Source of the DNA: Pseudomonas sp. Irchel s3h14
GTDB lineage: Bacteria > Pseudomonadota > Gammaproteobacteria > Pseudomonadales > Pseudomonadaceae
Direction: 5' to 3'
Assembly: GCF_900187425.1 (NCBI RefSeq)
Contig: NZ_FYDJ01000016.1
Span: 46,285-110,284, forward strand
Length of the DNA: 64,000 bases
Translations under genes and position numbers: made by a program
Shown here: one piece after another, positions 42,688-50,621 of the stretch
Position numbering within the stretch: the stretch's first letter is position 1
How the letters are laid out: each line of letters starts with the position of its first letter
Notes under the pieces: generated by a model
The model's input: the letters and a program-made list of their open reading frames with translations, nothing else
What the model was told of the DNA's origin: nothing
Database searches by the model: none

Positions 42688-43314
42688 TTACTTCGAAGAA
42701 AGCACCGAGTAGCTGTTCATCAAATTGCGGTAGTTCGGAATGCGCGGTGACAGCAGGTTCGCCAGGCCTTCCATGTCGTTGCGCCAGTCGCCCTGCAGCT
42801 CGCAGGCCACCGAGAACCAATTCACCAGTTGAGCACCGGCCGCCGCCATGCGCGCCCAGGCTGCTTGTTGCACGGTTTCGTTGAAAGTACCCGAGGCATC
42901 GGTCACCACGAACACTTCAAAGCCTTCAGCCAGCGCCGACAGCGTCGGGAACGTCACGCAAACGTCGGTGACTACACCGGCGATGATCAGTTGCTTGCGG
43001 CCAGTGGCTTTAACGGCTTTGACGAAATCTTCGTTATCCCAGGCGTTGATCTGGCCTGGACGCGGGATATACGGCGCGTCCGGGAATTGCTCTTTCAACT
43101 CGGGAACCATCGGGCCGTTCGGGCCGTTTTCGAAGCTGGTGGTCAGGATGGTCGGCAGCTTGAAGAACTTGGCCACATCGCCCAGGGCCAGTACGTTGTT
43201 CTTGAATTCATTCGGCGAGAAATCCTGAACCAGCGAGATCAGGCCCGTCTGGTGGTCGACCAACAGGACAACAGCGTCATCTTTGTTCAGGCGTTTGTAC
43301 GGAACGTTGCTCAT
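42688..43314 (-). CDS. ycaC: YcaC-like isochorismatase-family hydrolase
   Basis: 208 residues with cysteine-hydrolase triad Asp20 ('VLLVDHQTGL'), a Lys in the 'VKATGRKQLI' region, and Cys119 in 'GVVTDVCVTFP'. Overall length and sequence match the octameric YcaC group, whose natural substrate is unknown. It is 70 bases downstream of the amidohydrolase in the same direction and ends at a terminator, so it probably closes the DoxX/ABM/amidohydrolase operon, or has its own promoter in the gap. Confidence 0.85.
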   Translation of the reverse strand: MSNVPYKRLNKDDAVVLLVDHQTGLISLVQDFSPNEFKNNVLALGDVAKFFKLPTILTTSFENGPNGPMVPELKEQFPDAPYIPRPGQINAWDNEDFVKAVKATGRKQLIIAGVVTDVCVTFPTLSALAEGFEVFVVTDASGTFNETVQQAAWARMAAAGAQLVNWFSVACELQGDWRNDMEGLANLLSPRIPNYRNLMNSYSVLSSK

Positions 43315-43384
43315 GTGAAACTCCTCGGTGGTTGGGTGTTACATGCGGCGACGACGTGAAGGGTCGGCGCTTTTTTTTTGATCG

Positions 43385-45223
43385 TCAGAACGCGAAGCAC
43401 GAGCAGCCAAACGCGCCCCAGAAACCCGCGAAATCGCTGACCGGCGCATTCGACAACCGCGCCTTTTCATGGCTATGGGAATGCACGCCGCACGGCCCGC
43501 TGCAATGGTGAACCTGCGCCTGCATCGGTGAGGTCGGACGCCAGTGCCCCGGCACTTTCACCACCGGCGACCAGTCCGGCAGCACCGGTACGCTGGCCGG
43601 CCCGAGTTTTTCGAAGTCACCGGCGGCGTACACCACCTTGCCGCCGACCACGGTCAACACCGACTCGATCCACTTGATCGCTTCTTCGTCGACGCTGAAA
43701 AAATCCGCGCTCAAGGCTGCGACGTCAGCCAGTTGGCCGACCTTGATCATGCCTTTCTTGCCCTGCTCGGAAGAGAACCAGGCGCTACCGTGGGTGAACA
43801 GCTCCAGTGCGGTTTGACGAGACAAGCCCTCGGCATGCAGTTCCAGGCCACCGACCGTGCGACCGCTGACCATCCAGTACAGCGAAGTCCAGGGGTTGTA
43901 ACTGGACACTCGCGTGGCATCGGTGCCGGCGCCGATCGGTATACCTTCGGCCAGCATGCGTTTGATCGGCGGGGTCGCTTCGGCGGCTTTGGCGCCGTAA
44001 CGCTCAACGAAATATTCGCCCTGGAATGCCATGCGATCCTGAATCGCGATACCGCCACCCAGCGCCCTCACCCGCTCAATGTTCTGCGGTGTAATGGTTT
44101 CGGCGTGGTCGAAAAACCACGGCAAACCGTTGAACGGAATGTCGCGATTGACCTTCTCGAACACGTCGAGCATGCGGCTGATGGATTCGTTGTACGTGGC
44201 GTGCAAACGGAACGGCCAGCGCTGCTCGACCAAGTGGCGCACCACCGGCTCCAGCTCGTCTTCCATGGTTTGCGGCAAGTCCGGACGCGGCTCAAGGAAA
44301 TCCTCGAAATCCGCCGCTGAAAACACCAGCATTTCCCCGGCGCCGTTATGCCGCAGGTAATCGTCGCCCTGATGCAGGGTCACGCTGCTGGTCCAGTTTT
44401 TGAAATCGGTCAGCTCTTCCTTGGGCTTCTGGGTGAACAGGTTGTAGGCGATGCGAACGGTCAGCTGCTGGTCCTTGGCCAACTGCTCGATCACCTGATA
44501 ATCGTCCGGATAATTCTGGAAACCGCCGCCGGCATCGATGGCGCTGGTCAGGCCGAGACGGTTGAGCTCGCGCATGAATTGGCGGGTGGAGTTGACCTGA
44601 TACTCCAGCGGCAACTTCGGCCCCTTCGCCAGGGTCGAGTAGAGAATCATCGCGTTGGGCCGGGCGACCAGCATGCCGGTCGGTTCACCGTTGGCATCGC
44701 GCACAATCTCGCCACCCGGCGGGTTCGGCGTGTTGCGGGTGTAACCGGCCACGCGCAACGCGGCACGGTTGAGCAAAGCGCGGTCGTACAAATGCAGGAC
44801 AAATACCGGTGTATCCGGCGCGGCCTGATTGAGTTCTTCGAGGGTCGGCATGCGCTTTTCAGCGAACTGGAATTCGTTCCAGCCACCGACCACACGCACC
44901 CATTGCGGCGTCGGCGTGCGGTCGGCCTGATCCTTGAGCATGCGCAGCGCGTCGGCCAGTGAGGGGACGCCTTCCCAGCGCAATTCGAGGTTGTAGTTGA
45001 GGCCACCACGGATCAGGTGCAAGTGCGAGTCGTTGAGACCGGGAATGACGCAGCGACCCTTGAGATCGATGACCTGTGTGCCCGAACCGCGCAGGGCCAT
45101 GGCGTCGGCGTCGGTGCCGACTGCGACAAAGCGACCGTCGCTGATCGCTACAGCGCTGGCGCGTGGGTTTTCACGGTCAACGGTATGAAATTGGCCATTG
45201 AATAAAATCAGATCGGCGTTCAT
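43385..45223 (-). CDS. Amidohydrolase 3 family (YtcJ-like) metal hydrolase with Cys/His-rich tail
   Basis: 612 residues. Metal-dependent amidohydrolase elements are visible: 'VIPGLNDSHLHLIRGG' near the start, 'FRLHATYNESI', 'PWFFDHAETI' and 'PIGAGTDATRVSSYNPW'. The C-terminal ~45 residues are rich in Cys and His ('VHHCSGPCGVHSHSHEK' and the final 'GAFGCSCFAF'), beyond the normal barrel. Substrate is unknown. It overlaps the ABM gene in ATGA and forms an operon with it and a DoxX gene. No signal peptide is seen. Confidence 0.85.
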   Translation of the reverse strand: MNADLILFNGQFHTVDRENPRASAVAISDGRFVAVGTDADAMALRGSGTQVIDLKGRCVIPGLNDSHLHLIRGGLNYNLELRWEGVPSLADALRMLKDQADRTPTPQWVRVVGGWNEFQFAEKRMPTLEELNQAAPDTPVFVLHLYDRALLNRAALRVAGYTRNTPNPPGGEIVRDANGEPTGMLVARPNAMILYSTLAKGPKLPLEYQVNSTRQFMRELNRLGLTSAIDAGGGFQNYPDDYQVIEQLAKDQQLTVRIAYNLFTQKPKEELTDFKNWTSSVTLHQGDDYLRHNGAGEMLVFSAADFEDFLEPRPDLPQTMEDELEPVVRHLVEQRWPFRLHATYNESISRMLDVFEKVNRDIPFNGLPWFFDHAETITPQNIERVRALGGGIAIQDRMAFQGEYFVERYGAKAAEATPPIKRMLAEGIPIGAGTDATRVSSYNPWTSLYWMVSGRTVGGLELHAEGLSRQTALELFTHGSAWFSSEQGKKGMIKVGQLADVAALSADFFSVDEEAIKWIESVLTVVGGKVVYAAGDFEKLGPASVPVLPDWSPVVKVPGHWRPTSPMQAQVHHCSGPCGVHSHSHEKARLSNAPVSDFAGFWGAFGCSCFAF

Positions 45224-45813
45224 CGCGTTTCCTTGGGCTGAGTGGAAGAGGACAGCCAGGGCGCGAACAACCGCGTCGCCATCGGCATGAACAGGTACAC
45301 CACCGAAACGACGATGGTTAGCGTGATCAGGAACGTCGCGACCACGTAATTGGACAGCAAGGTATTGAGCTGCAGCAGCGGCCCCCAGATCAGCGGCACC
45401 AACAAGGTGTGCGGCAAAATCACCAACAACGTCACCACGGCCTGCTTCCAGCGCGGCGGTGGCGGCGAAGCGGCGTCGGCTTGCGGCGCGAACCAGAATT
45501 CGTTGACCGGATTGACCTCGGTCTGGTCGCCGTCAGCGAGCATCGGCGTGGCTTCGTTGACCAGTCCCAGCCGTTGCGGCGAATCGAGCCAGCGCTGCAT
45601 CGATTCGGTCGAGCAGAAGCGCAGCACGCAGGTGTACAGGTCAAGACCGGCACTCTTGCCGCGAATCACATCGACGCCCAAGTGCCCTTCCTGCTGCCCG
45701 GCAATGCTGACAATGTTGCGCAACCAGGCTTCGTAGGGCACTTCAAACCCCGCCTTGACCCTGTGCTTGATGACCAGTGTCACGACTTCCTCGAAACGAT
45801 TGGATTCAGGCAT
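45220..45813 (-). CDS. Antibiotic-biosynthesis-monooxygenase (ABM) domain protein with two C-terminal TM helices
   Basis: 197 residues from ATG 45813 (GGAG upstream). The N-terminal ~110 residues read as a ferredoxin-like ABM domain ('VVTLVIKHRVKAGFEVPYEAWL', 'HLGVDVIRGKSAGLDLYTCVLRF' in parts). Two hydrophobic segments follow ('VTLLVILPHTLLVPLIWG' and 'VVATFLITLTIVVSVVYLF'). Membrane-tethered ABM proteins of this layout are common but uncharacterised. It overlaps DoxX by 8 bases and the amidohydrolase by 4. Confidence 0.8.
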   Translation of the reverse strand: MPESNRFEEVVTLVIKHRVKAGFEVPYEAWLRNIVSIAGQQEGHLGVDVIRGKSAGLDLYTCVLRFCSTESMQRWLDSPQRLGLVNEATPMLADGDQTEVNPVNEFWFAPQADAASPPPPRWKQAVVTLLVILPHTLLVPLIWGPLLQLNTLLSNYVVATFLITLTIVVSVVYLFMPMATRLFAPWLSSSTQPKETR

Positions 45814-46222
45814 AACGCAAAGCTCCAGGGAAACGGACATTGAGCGCCAGCCGTCCCGGCCCGGCGATAAGAAGGCTGGTGAACAACATCATCAGCAGCC
45901 AGCCGAACTGCCCTTCATCGAGGCTCCATTGCGGATGCACAATCAACAGCGCGATCAGCAGCACACACAGAATCGGCAGGCACGCCAAACGCACAAACAC
46001 CCCGGCGACGATCAGTAACGGACACAGCACCTCGGCGAAAATCGCCAGTATCAGCGTGACGTTCGCGCCCAGGTGAAACGGGTCTTCGATGGTTTGCAGT
46101 TGAGTACTGTAGTTAAGCAACTTCGGCAAACCGTGCACCCACAGCAGAAACAAACCACCGCTGACCCGCAAAAAAAACAGCCCGAGATCCTGGGCTCGTT
46201 CATCCCATCGCGAAGCGTTCAT
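45806..46222 (-). CDS. DoxX-family membrane protein
   Basis: 138 residues with four membrane helices and the DoxX opening 'LFFLRVSGGLFLLWVHGLPKLL', followed by 'ILAIFAEVLCPLLIVAGVFVRLACLPI'. Family members are small inner-membrane proteins linked to redox or quinone chemistry. It is the first gene of the group with the ABM protein, amidohydrolase and YcaC. The 157 bases before it, after the LysR gene, probably contain the operon promoter. Confidence 0.85.
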   Translation of the reverse strand: MNASRWDERAQDLGLFFLRVSGGLFLLWVHGLPKLLNYSTQLQTIEDPFHLGANVTLILAIFAEVLCPLLIVAGVFVRLACLPILCVLLIALLIVHPQWSLDEGQFGWLLMMLFTSLLIAGPGRLALNVRFPGALRYA

Positions 46223-46379
46223 GGGCTACCTGCACTAATGAAAAACCACCGGCAGCGATGTGCCGGAACGTCATTCGATAGTGCCGGTGCGAGGAGGGGA
46301 AAAATTGGATGTACGTGCTCTTTTTGCGACCGTGCGCCGATCTACAGTGGAACTTAAATCGGCTGTGAGATCGCCACGT

Positions 46380-47300
46380 TCAAGCCGAAATCGGCAAAGG
46401 CCTCGACATGAACTCACTGATCCGCGACCGCAACCATCGCTCCGCCGGATCGTTGTCATGCACCCCGCTCCAGGCCATCGAAAGCTGCGCCGCTTCAATC
46501 GGAAACGGCGGGTCTTCGGCCCGCAACGCACAACCCTCGACCAGCGCGCACGCTGCGTAATCCGGCACGGTAGCGATCATCTCGGTCCCGGCCAGCAACG
46601 CCCGCAACCCACTGAACTGCGGAACGCCCAACACCACCCGCCGACTTCGTCCGATCTTCGCGAGATCAAGATCAATGTTGCCGCTCAAGTCCCCCGAAAA
46701 CGACACCATCGCATGCGGTCGTTCACAGTACTCATCCAGCGACAGAGATCCCGCCCGTTTATCACCGCGCAGCACCTTGCACGGAATATCCCGTAACGTC
46801 TTGCGCTTGGCGTTGGCCGGCAGATCCGTGGTGTAACTCACCCCTACCGAAATCTCACCGGACGCCAGCAACGCCGGCATCAGCAAATAATTCGCCCGCC
46901 GCACAACCACGATGATCCCTGGTGCCTCTTCCCGAAGCTGGCTCAACAATGGCGGAAACAAACCGAACTCGGCGTCGTCCGACAGGCCAATGCGGAACAC
47001 ATCGCAGCTTGTAGCGGGGTCGAATTCCTTAGCTCGGCTCACCGCCCCGGAAATCACATCCATCGCCGGTTGCAGTTCCTTGAGGATCGCCAGTGCGCGC
47101 CCCGTCGGCTCCATCCCGCGACCATTGCGCAACAGCAGCGGATCGTCGAACAGATCCCGCAACCGCCCCAGCGCCGCACTCACCGCCGGCTGCCCCATGA
47201 ACAATTTTTCAGCAACACGGGTGAGGTTTTTTTCGAACATCAACGCTTCGAAAATCACTAACAGGTTCATGTCGACGCGGCGCAAATCATTACGGTTCAC
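46380..47300 (-). CDS. LysR-family regulator (NodD-like)
   Basis: 306 residues. The opening 'LRRVDMNLLVIFEALMFEKNLTRVAEKLFMGQPAVSAALGRLR' (in parts) and 'DDPLLLRNGRGMEPTGRA' are those of the NodD/LeuO branch of LysR proteins. The effector domain ends with the usual 'MVSFSGDLSGN' and 'VPDYAACALVEGCALR'. It lies upstream of and in the same direction as the DoxX operon, which is the most likely target. Inducer is unknown. Confidence 0.88.
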   Translation of the reverse strand: MNRNDLRRVDMNLLVIFEALMFEKNLTRVAEKLFMGQPAVSAALGRLRDLFDDPLLLRNGRGMEPTGRALAILKELQPAMDVISGAVSRAKEFDPATSCDVFRIGLSDDAEFGLFPPLLSQLREEAPGIIVVVRRANYLLMPALLASGEISVGVSYTTDLPANAKRKTLRDIPCKVLRGDKRAGSLSLDEYCERPHAMVSFSGDLSGNIDLDLAKIGRSRRVVLGVPQFSGLRALLAGTEMIATVPDYAACALVEGCALRAEDPPFPIEAAQLSMAWSGVHDNDPAERWLRSRISEFMSRPLPISA

Positions 47301-47345
47301 AGGCAGATTCCCTCGTGTGTTCAGCCAGGTACCAAGCGGTGGACT

Positions 47346-48329
47346 TCATTCGATCAGCGGTACGTTGGCCGCGCGTTTGTAAGGACCGTACTCCGCCGGT
47401 ATCCATTGGAAATGCTTGCCTTCTGCCGCGATATGGCCGATACCCGGAAACGGCAAATGCGCCGCCGTTACCCAGACTTTGCTCGCCGCTGCATCGCTGA
47501 AAACCTTGGCGCGACTCTTGATCGCTTGCTGACTGTTGACGTCAAAGCCAATCGACACTTCAGGGTGCTCGAACTGCACCGCGAGGTTATGCACCAGGTC
47601 GCCCATGAACAAAATGCTCTGCCCCTGCGAGGTGAAGCGGTACGTGGTGCTGCCCGGCGTGTGACCGGCCTCGAGAACCGCCTCCATACCCGGCACGGGC
47701 GACTGACCGGCATCGAACGTCTTGAAGCGACCCGCCGCGACGTAGGGCGCGGTCGAGTCCTGGGCGATTTTGAAGTACGGCTTGGCACCCTCGGGCGCCT
47801 TGGCGAGGGCTTGGGGATCAAGCCAGTAGTCGGCTTCTGCCTTCGCAGCAAAGACCGTGGCGTTGGCGAAAATCGGTTTCTGTTGGCCGTCGACCAGTCC
47901 GCAGACATGGTCCAAATGCAGGTGGGTCAACAAAATCGTATCGACCTGCGCAGGCTCATAACCGGCGGCTTTCATATTGTCTGACAGCATCCCGGCTGTA
48001 GCACCAATGCACTGGCCGGCGCCGGTATCGACGAGGATCAACTGCTTGCCAGTGTTGATCAGAAAGGCGTTGAACGCGGTTTGTACGCCCGGCGTTTCAA
48101 TCGAACGGCGAGCCAGCAGCGCGCGGATCTGACTTTGGGTCAGGCCCTTGAGCAGTTTGGGCGACAGATCGTTGTAGCCGTCGAACAACGCCGTCACCTC
48201 GTAATCGCCCACCGCCAACCGGTAGTAACCCGGCACTTGTGTGCCGACTTGCGCCGGTGCCTGAGCCGAGGAAATGCCGGACGCCAGCGCTACCGCGAGC
48301 CCCAGCGCGCAAACCAGAGAATGTTTCAT
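47346..48329 (-). CDS. Exported MBL-fold metallo-hydrolase
   Basis: 327 residues with a signal peptide ('ALGLAVALASGISSAQA'). The dinuclear zinc motif is 'LLTHLHLDHVCG', followed by 'MEAVLEAGHTPGSTTYRF' (His) and 'ILFMGDLVHN' (Asp). The organisation resembles AHL-lactonase-like or other periplasmic MBL enzymes; a quorum-quenching role cannot be asserted from sequence. It ends 45 bases from the LysR gene and is divergent from the AraC gene at 48537. Confidence 0.85.
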   Translation of the reverse strand: MKHSLVCALGLAVALASGISSAQAPAQVGTQVPGYYRLAVGDYEVTALFDGYNDLSPKLLKGLTQSQIRALLARRSIETPGVQTAFNAFLINTGKQLILVDTGAGQCIGATAGMLSDNMKAAGYEPAQVDTILLTHLHLDHVCGLVDGQQKPIFANATVFAAKAEADYWLDPQALAKAPEGAKPYFKIAQDSTAPYVAAGRFKTFDAGQSPVPGMEAVLEAGHTPGSTTYRFTSQGQSILFMGDLVHNLAVQFEHPEVSIGFDVNSQQAIKSRAKVFSDAAASKVWVTAAHLPFPGIGHIAAEGKHFQWIPAEYGPYKRAANVPLIE

Positions 48330-48536
48330 GCCACCACCTTGGTCGAGTCAGAAGAGCGGCCACGCACAACGCCGCCAGATGACCTCGATTTTGCACGGCT
48401 CGCCCCCGTAGAAATTGCAGCAATGTGCTGAGTTAGCGCCGTTGGTTGCCACCTGCACGGACGGAATTAACAACGTTTAACTCGCCTGCCAGAGCCCTGC
48501 TGCCAAAAATGAAGCTCACCGACACGGACATTTGTC

Positions 48537-48977
48537 ATGGCCCATTCTCAGCAAAACGTCGCCCGCGCGACGGCCACTGAAACGCGAAAGAAAAACACCG
48601 GTGGCCTGACCCCTTGGCGCGAAAACCTGGCCAAGCAACTGATCCTCGATCGCCTTGGTGAAACCGTTGAAGTGACCGAACTGGCCCGCGCCTGTGCCCT
48701 TTCGCGCAGTCATTTCTCCCGCGCGTTCAAGTGCAGCACCGGGCTCTCACCTCAAGACTGGATTCGCAACCAGCGCATCGCCCGCGCCAAGCAATTGATC
48801 CAGAGCACCGACCTGACGCTGACGCAAATCAGTCTCGAATGCGGCTTCTGCGATCAGGCTCATTTCTGCCACATCTTCACTCGCAATGAAGGCATCACTC
48901 CGTTTGCGTGGCGTTGCCGCGCTGTGCGCGCCCAGCCCCAACGCCCCGCCTACACGGCTCAACTTAACGCGCCGTAG
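48537..48977 (+). CDS. AraC-family regulator, DNA-binding domain only
   Basis: 146 residues, nearly all an AraC/XylS double HTH: 'VTELARACALSRSHFSRAFK', 'GLSPQDWIRNQRIARAKQLI', 'LTLTQISLECGFCDQAHFCHIF'. There is no sensor domain, so it may respond to its own level or to a partner, as MarA/SoxS-like proteins do. It is divergent from the MBL-fold gene across a 207-base spacer and may regulate it. Confidence 0.85.
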   Translation: MAHSQQNVARATATETRKKNTGGLTPWRENLAKQLILDRLGETVEVTELARACALSRSHFSRAFKCSTGLSPQDWIRNQRIARAKQLIQSTDLTLTQISLECGFCDQAHFCHIFTRNEGITPFAWRCRAVRAQPQRPAYTAQLNAP

Positions 48978-48997
48978 ACCCGCTAACACATTTCCTG

Positions 48998-49144
48998 TAG
49001 CAGCTGTCGAGCCCGGGCGAGGCTGCGTTCGGCTGCGAAGCAGTCGCAAAATCCGAGAACGCGGCCTACCTGGAACACCAGGGTGCTGAATTCACGACTG
49101 CTTCGCAGCCGAACGCAGCCTCGCCGGGGCTCGACAGCTGCTAC
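48998..49144. repeat. REP pair, family B
   Basis: GTAGCAGCTGTCGAGCCC and GGGCTCGACAGCTGCTAC are inverted arms, with CGTTCGGCTGCGAAGCAGTCG hairpins inside. It lies between the convergent AraC and chloroperoxidase-like genes. Confidence 0.85.
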
Positions 49145-49186
49145 AGAGCTTCCATGGCATAGGATCGTGGGGCCAGGGATTAACGC

Positions 49187-50011
49187 TTAGTCCTTCAAAA
49201 ACGCCAGCAGATCAGTGTTGAGCTGATCCTTGTGGGTATCCGTCAAGCCATGAGGAGCGCCGGGGTAGATCTTCAACGTAGATCCTTTCACCAGTTTTGC
49301 AGACGCAATGCCCGCCGCTTCGATCGGCACCACCTGGTCAGCATCGCCATGCACCACCAGCGTCGGTATGTCGAACTTCTTCAGGTCTTCGGTGAAGTCG
49401 GTTTCGGAGAACGCCTTGATGCAGTCATAAGCGTTTTTATGGCCGGAGGTCATGCCTTGCATCCAGAACCAGTCGATCATGCCCTGAGATGACTTGGCGT
49501 CCGGTTTGTTGAAACCGAAGAACGGACCGCTAGCGAGGTCGATGTAAAGCTGAGAACGGTCGGCCAGGGATGCCTCGCGAATGCCGTCAAACACTTCGAT
49601 CGGCAGGCCTCCGGGGTTGGCTTCAGTCTTGAGCATCAGCGGCGGCACCGAAGAAATCAGCCCGGCCTTGGCCACGCGCCCGGTGCCGTGACGACCAATG
49701 TAACGCGCCACTTCGCCGCCGCCGGTGGAGAAGCCGAACAGCACGACGTTTTGCAGATCCAATAACTCGATCAGCTGCGCCAGGTCATCGGCGTAGGTGT
49801 CCATGTCGTTGCCGGTCCATGGCTGGCTGGAGCGGCCATGACCGCGGCGATCATGGGCGATCACCCGGTAGCCTTTGGAGGCCAGGAAGATCATTTGCGA
49901 TTCCCAGCTGTCGGCGTTCAACGGCCAGCCATGGCTGAAGACAATTGGCTGACCGGTGCCCCAGTCCTTGTAATAAATCTCGGTGCCGTCTCGGGTCGTG
50001 AACGTACTCAT
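49187..50011 (-). CDS. Alpha/beta hydrolase, non-heme chloroperoxidase/arylesterase type
   Basis: 274 residues, typical of cofactor-free haloperoxidase/perhydrolases. The nucleophile Ser95 sits in 'FGFSTGGGEVARYIGRHG', the acid in 'VVHGDADQVVPIE' and the His in 'YPGAPHGLTDTH'. 'FSHGWPLNADSWESQM' forms the oxyanion side. Such enzymes act as esterases and, with acetate and peroxide, as perhydrolases. There is no signal peptide. A remnant of a WrbA-like gene lies 31 bases upstream in the same direction, so it once may have had an operon partner. Confidence 0.88.
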   Translation of the reverse strand: MSTFTTRDGTEIYYKDWGTGQPIVFSHGWPLNADSWESQMIFLASKGYRVIAHDRRGHGRSSQPWTGNDMDTYADDLAQLIELLDLQNVVLFGFSTGGGEVARYIGRHGTGRVAKAGLISSVPPLMLKTEANPGGLPIEVFDGIREASLADRSQLYIDLASGPFFGFNKPDAKSSQGMIDWFWMQGMTSGHKNAYDCIKAFSETDFTEDLKKFDIPTLVVHGDADQVVPIEAAGIASAKLVKGSTLKIYPGAPHGLTDTHKDQLNTDLLAFLKD

Positions 50012-50042
50012 GCGTTATCTCCTTAGCGAGGGGTGGGGTGAA

Positions 50043-50238
50043 TCAAACCGGTGAGTGGCTCATGCGTTCAGCCAGCCGCGCCACTCGCTCGCCCAGATGC
50101 GCGGCGGTGCAGCGGTCTTCGGGGGGCGGTGCGCATTCGGGGGACTGTTCGACATTCGACTGCGCCATGGCGCCGAGCGAGCTACCCAGGCGATTCATTT
50201 GCATAGCCACTGTGAAAGACCACCACCACGTTGCTCAT
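50043..50238 (-). pseudogene. WrbA-like flavodoxin/NAD(P)H:quinone oxidoreductase, internally deleted remnant
   Basis: On the minus strand ATG 50238 opens 'MSNVVVVFHSGYANESPG' and stops. The first twelve residues match the FMN-binding start of WrbA-type proteins ('VVFHSGYGHT'). The +1 frame then reads 'NRLGSSLGAMAQSNVEQSPE' and 'LGERVARLAERMSHSPV' to the stop at 50043, matching the WrbA C-terminal end ('GxxLGAMAQSN'). About 400 bases of the middle are missing. No intact protein can be made. The remaining 50012-50621 region holds a REP pair and no other gene. Confidence 0.75.
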
Positions 50239-50264
50239 TCCGACGTTCTCATGACATGTTTAAT

Positions 50265-50371
50265 CCCTGTAGGAGCTGTCGAGTGAAACGAGGCTGCGAT
50301 CTTTCGATCTTGTTTTTAAGAATCAAAGTCAAAAGATCGCAGCCTCGTTTCACTCGACAGCTCCTACAGGG
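50265..50371. repeat. REP pair, family C (CTGTAGGAGCTGTCGAGTG type)
   Basis: CCCTGTAGGAGCTGTCGAG and CTCGACAGCTCCTACAGGG are exact inverted arms, continuing through GTGAAACGAGGCTGCGATCTT on both sides of a short centre. A compact copy of the same family is at 56978-57065. Confidence 0.85.
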
Positions 50372-50621
50372 GAGAGTTTTGAGCGTAGACCAGACGCAGG
50401 ACGAGTTAAACGTTGTTAATTTTCCCTGGTGCGCCAAAAGGCTCAGCGATACCTTCAAGAGCGTCGCGCCCAATAAATACGGAACTCATGAACAGGGGCC
50501 GCAAACCAGCGGTCCAGGCGGACATTGCAGAGTCATCCGGCCAGCGCATTGCGCTACCGTAAAAACCTGACGAATATGCTCGGAAACCGCGTACCAGACG
50601 GCGGCAAGCAGGAGTGACACG

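Noticed and set aside
40226..42820. A minus-strand open frame of over 860 codons opposite the esterase and channel genes
   Set aside because: Its sequence is rich in His, Gln and Arg as expected from reading GC-rich genes in antisense, has no ribosome site or family resemblance, and both plus-strand genes are clearly real.
47468..47908. Arg/Ser-rich open frame opposite or overlapping the MBL-fold gene
   Set aside because: Low-complexity shifted frame of a real gene.
47346..48329. MBL-fold protein as a beta-lactamase or AHL lactonase
   Set aside because: The HxHxDH motif only shows the superfamily; no sequence feature seen here separates these functions.
50038..50286. Plus-strand 82-codon frame in the chloroperoxidase upstream region
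   Set aside because: The minus strand shows a WrbA-like remnant here; the plus frame has no ribosome site or homology.
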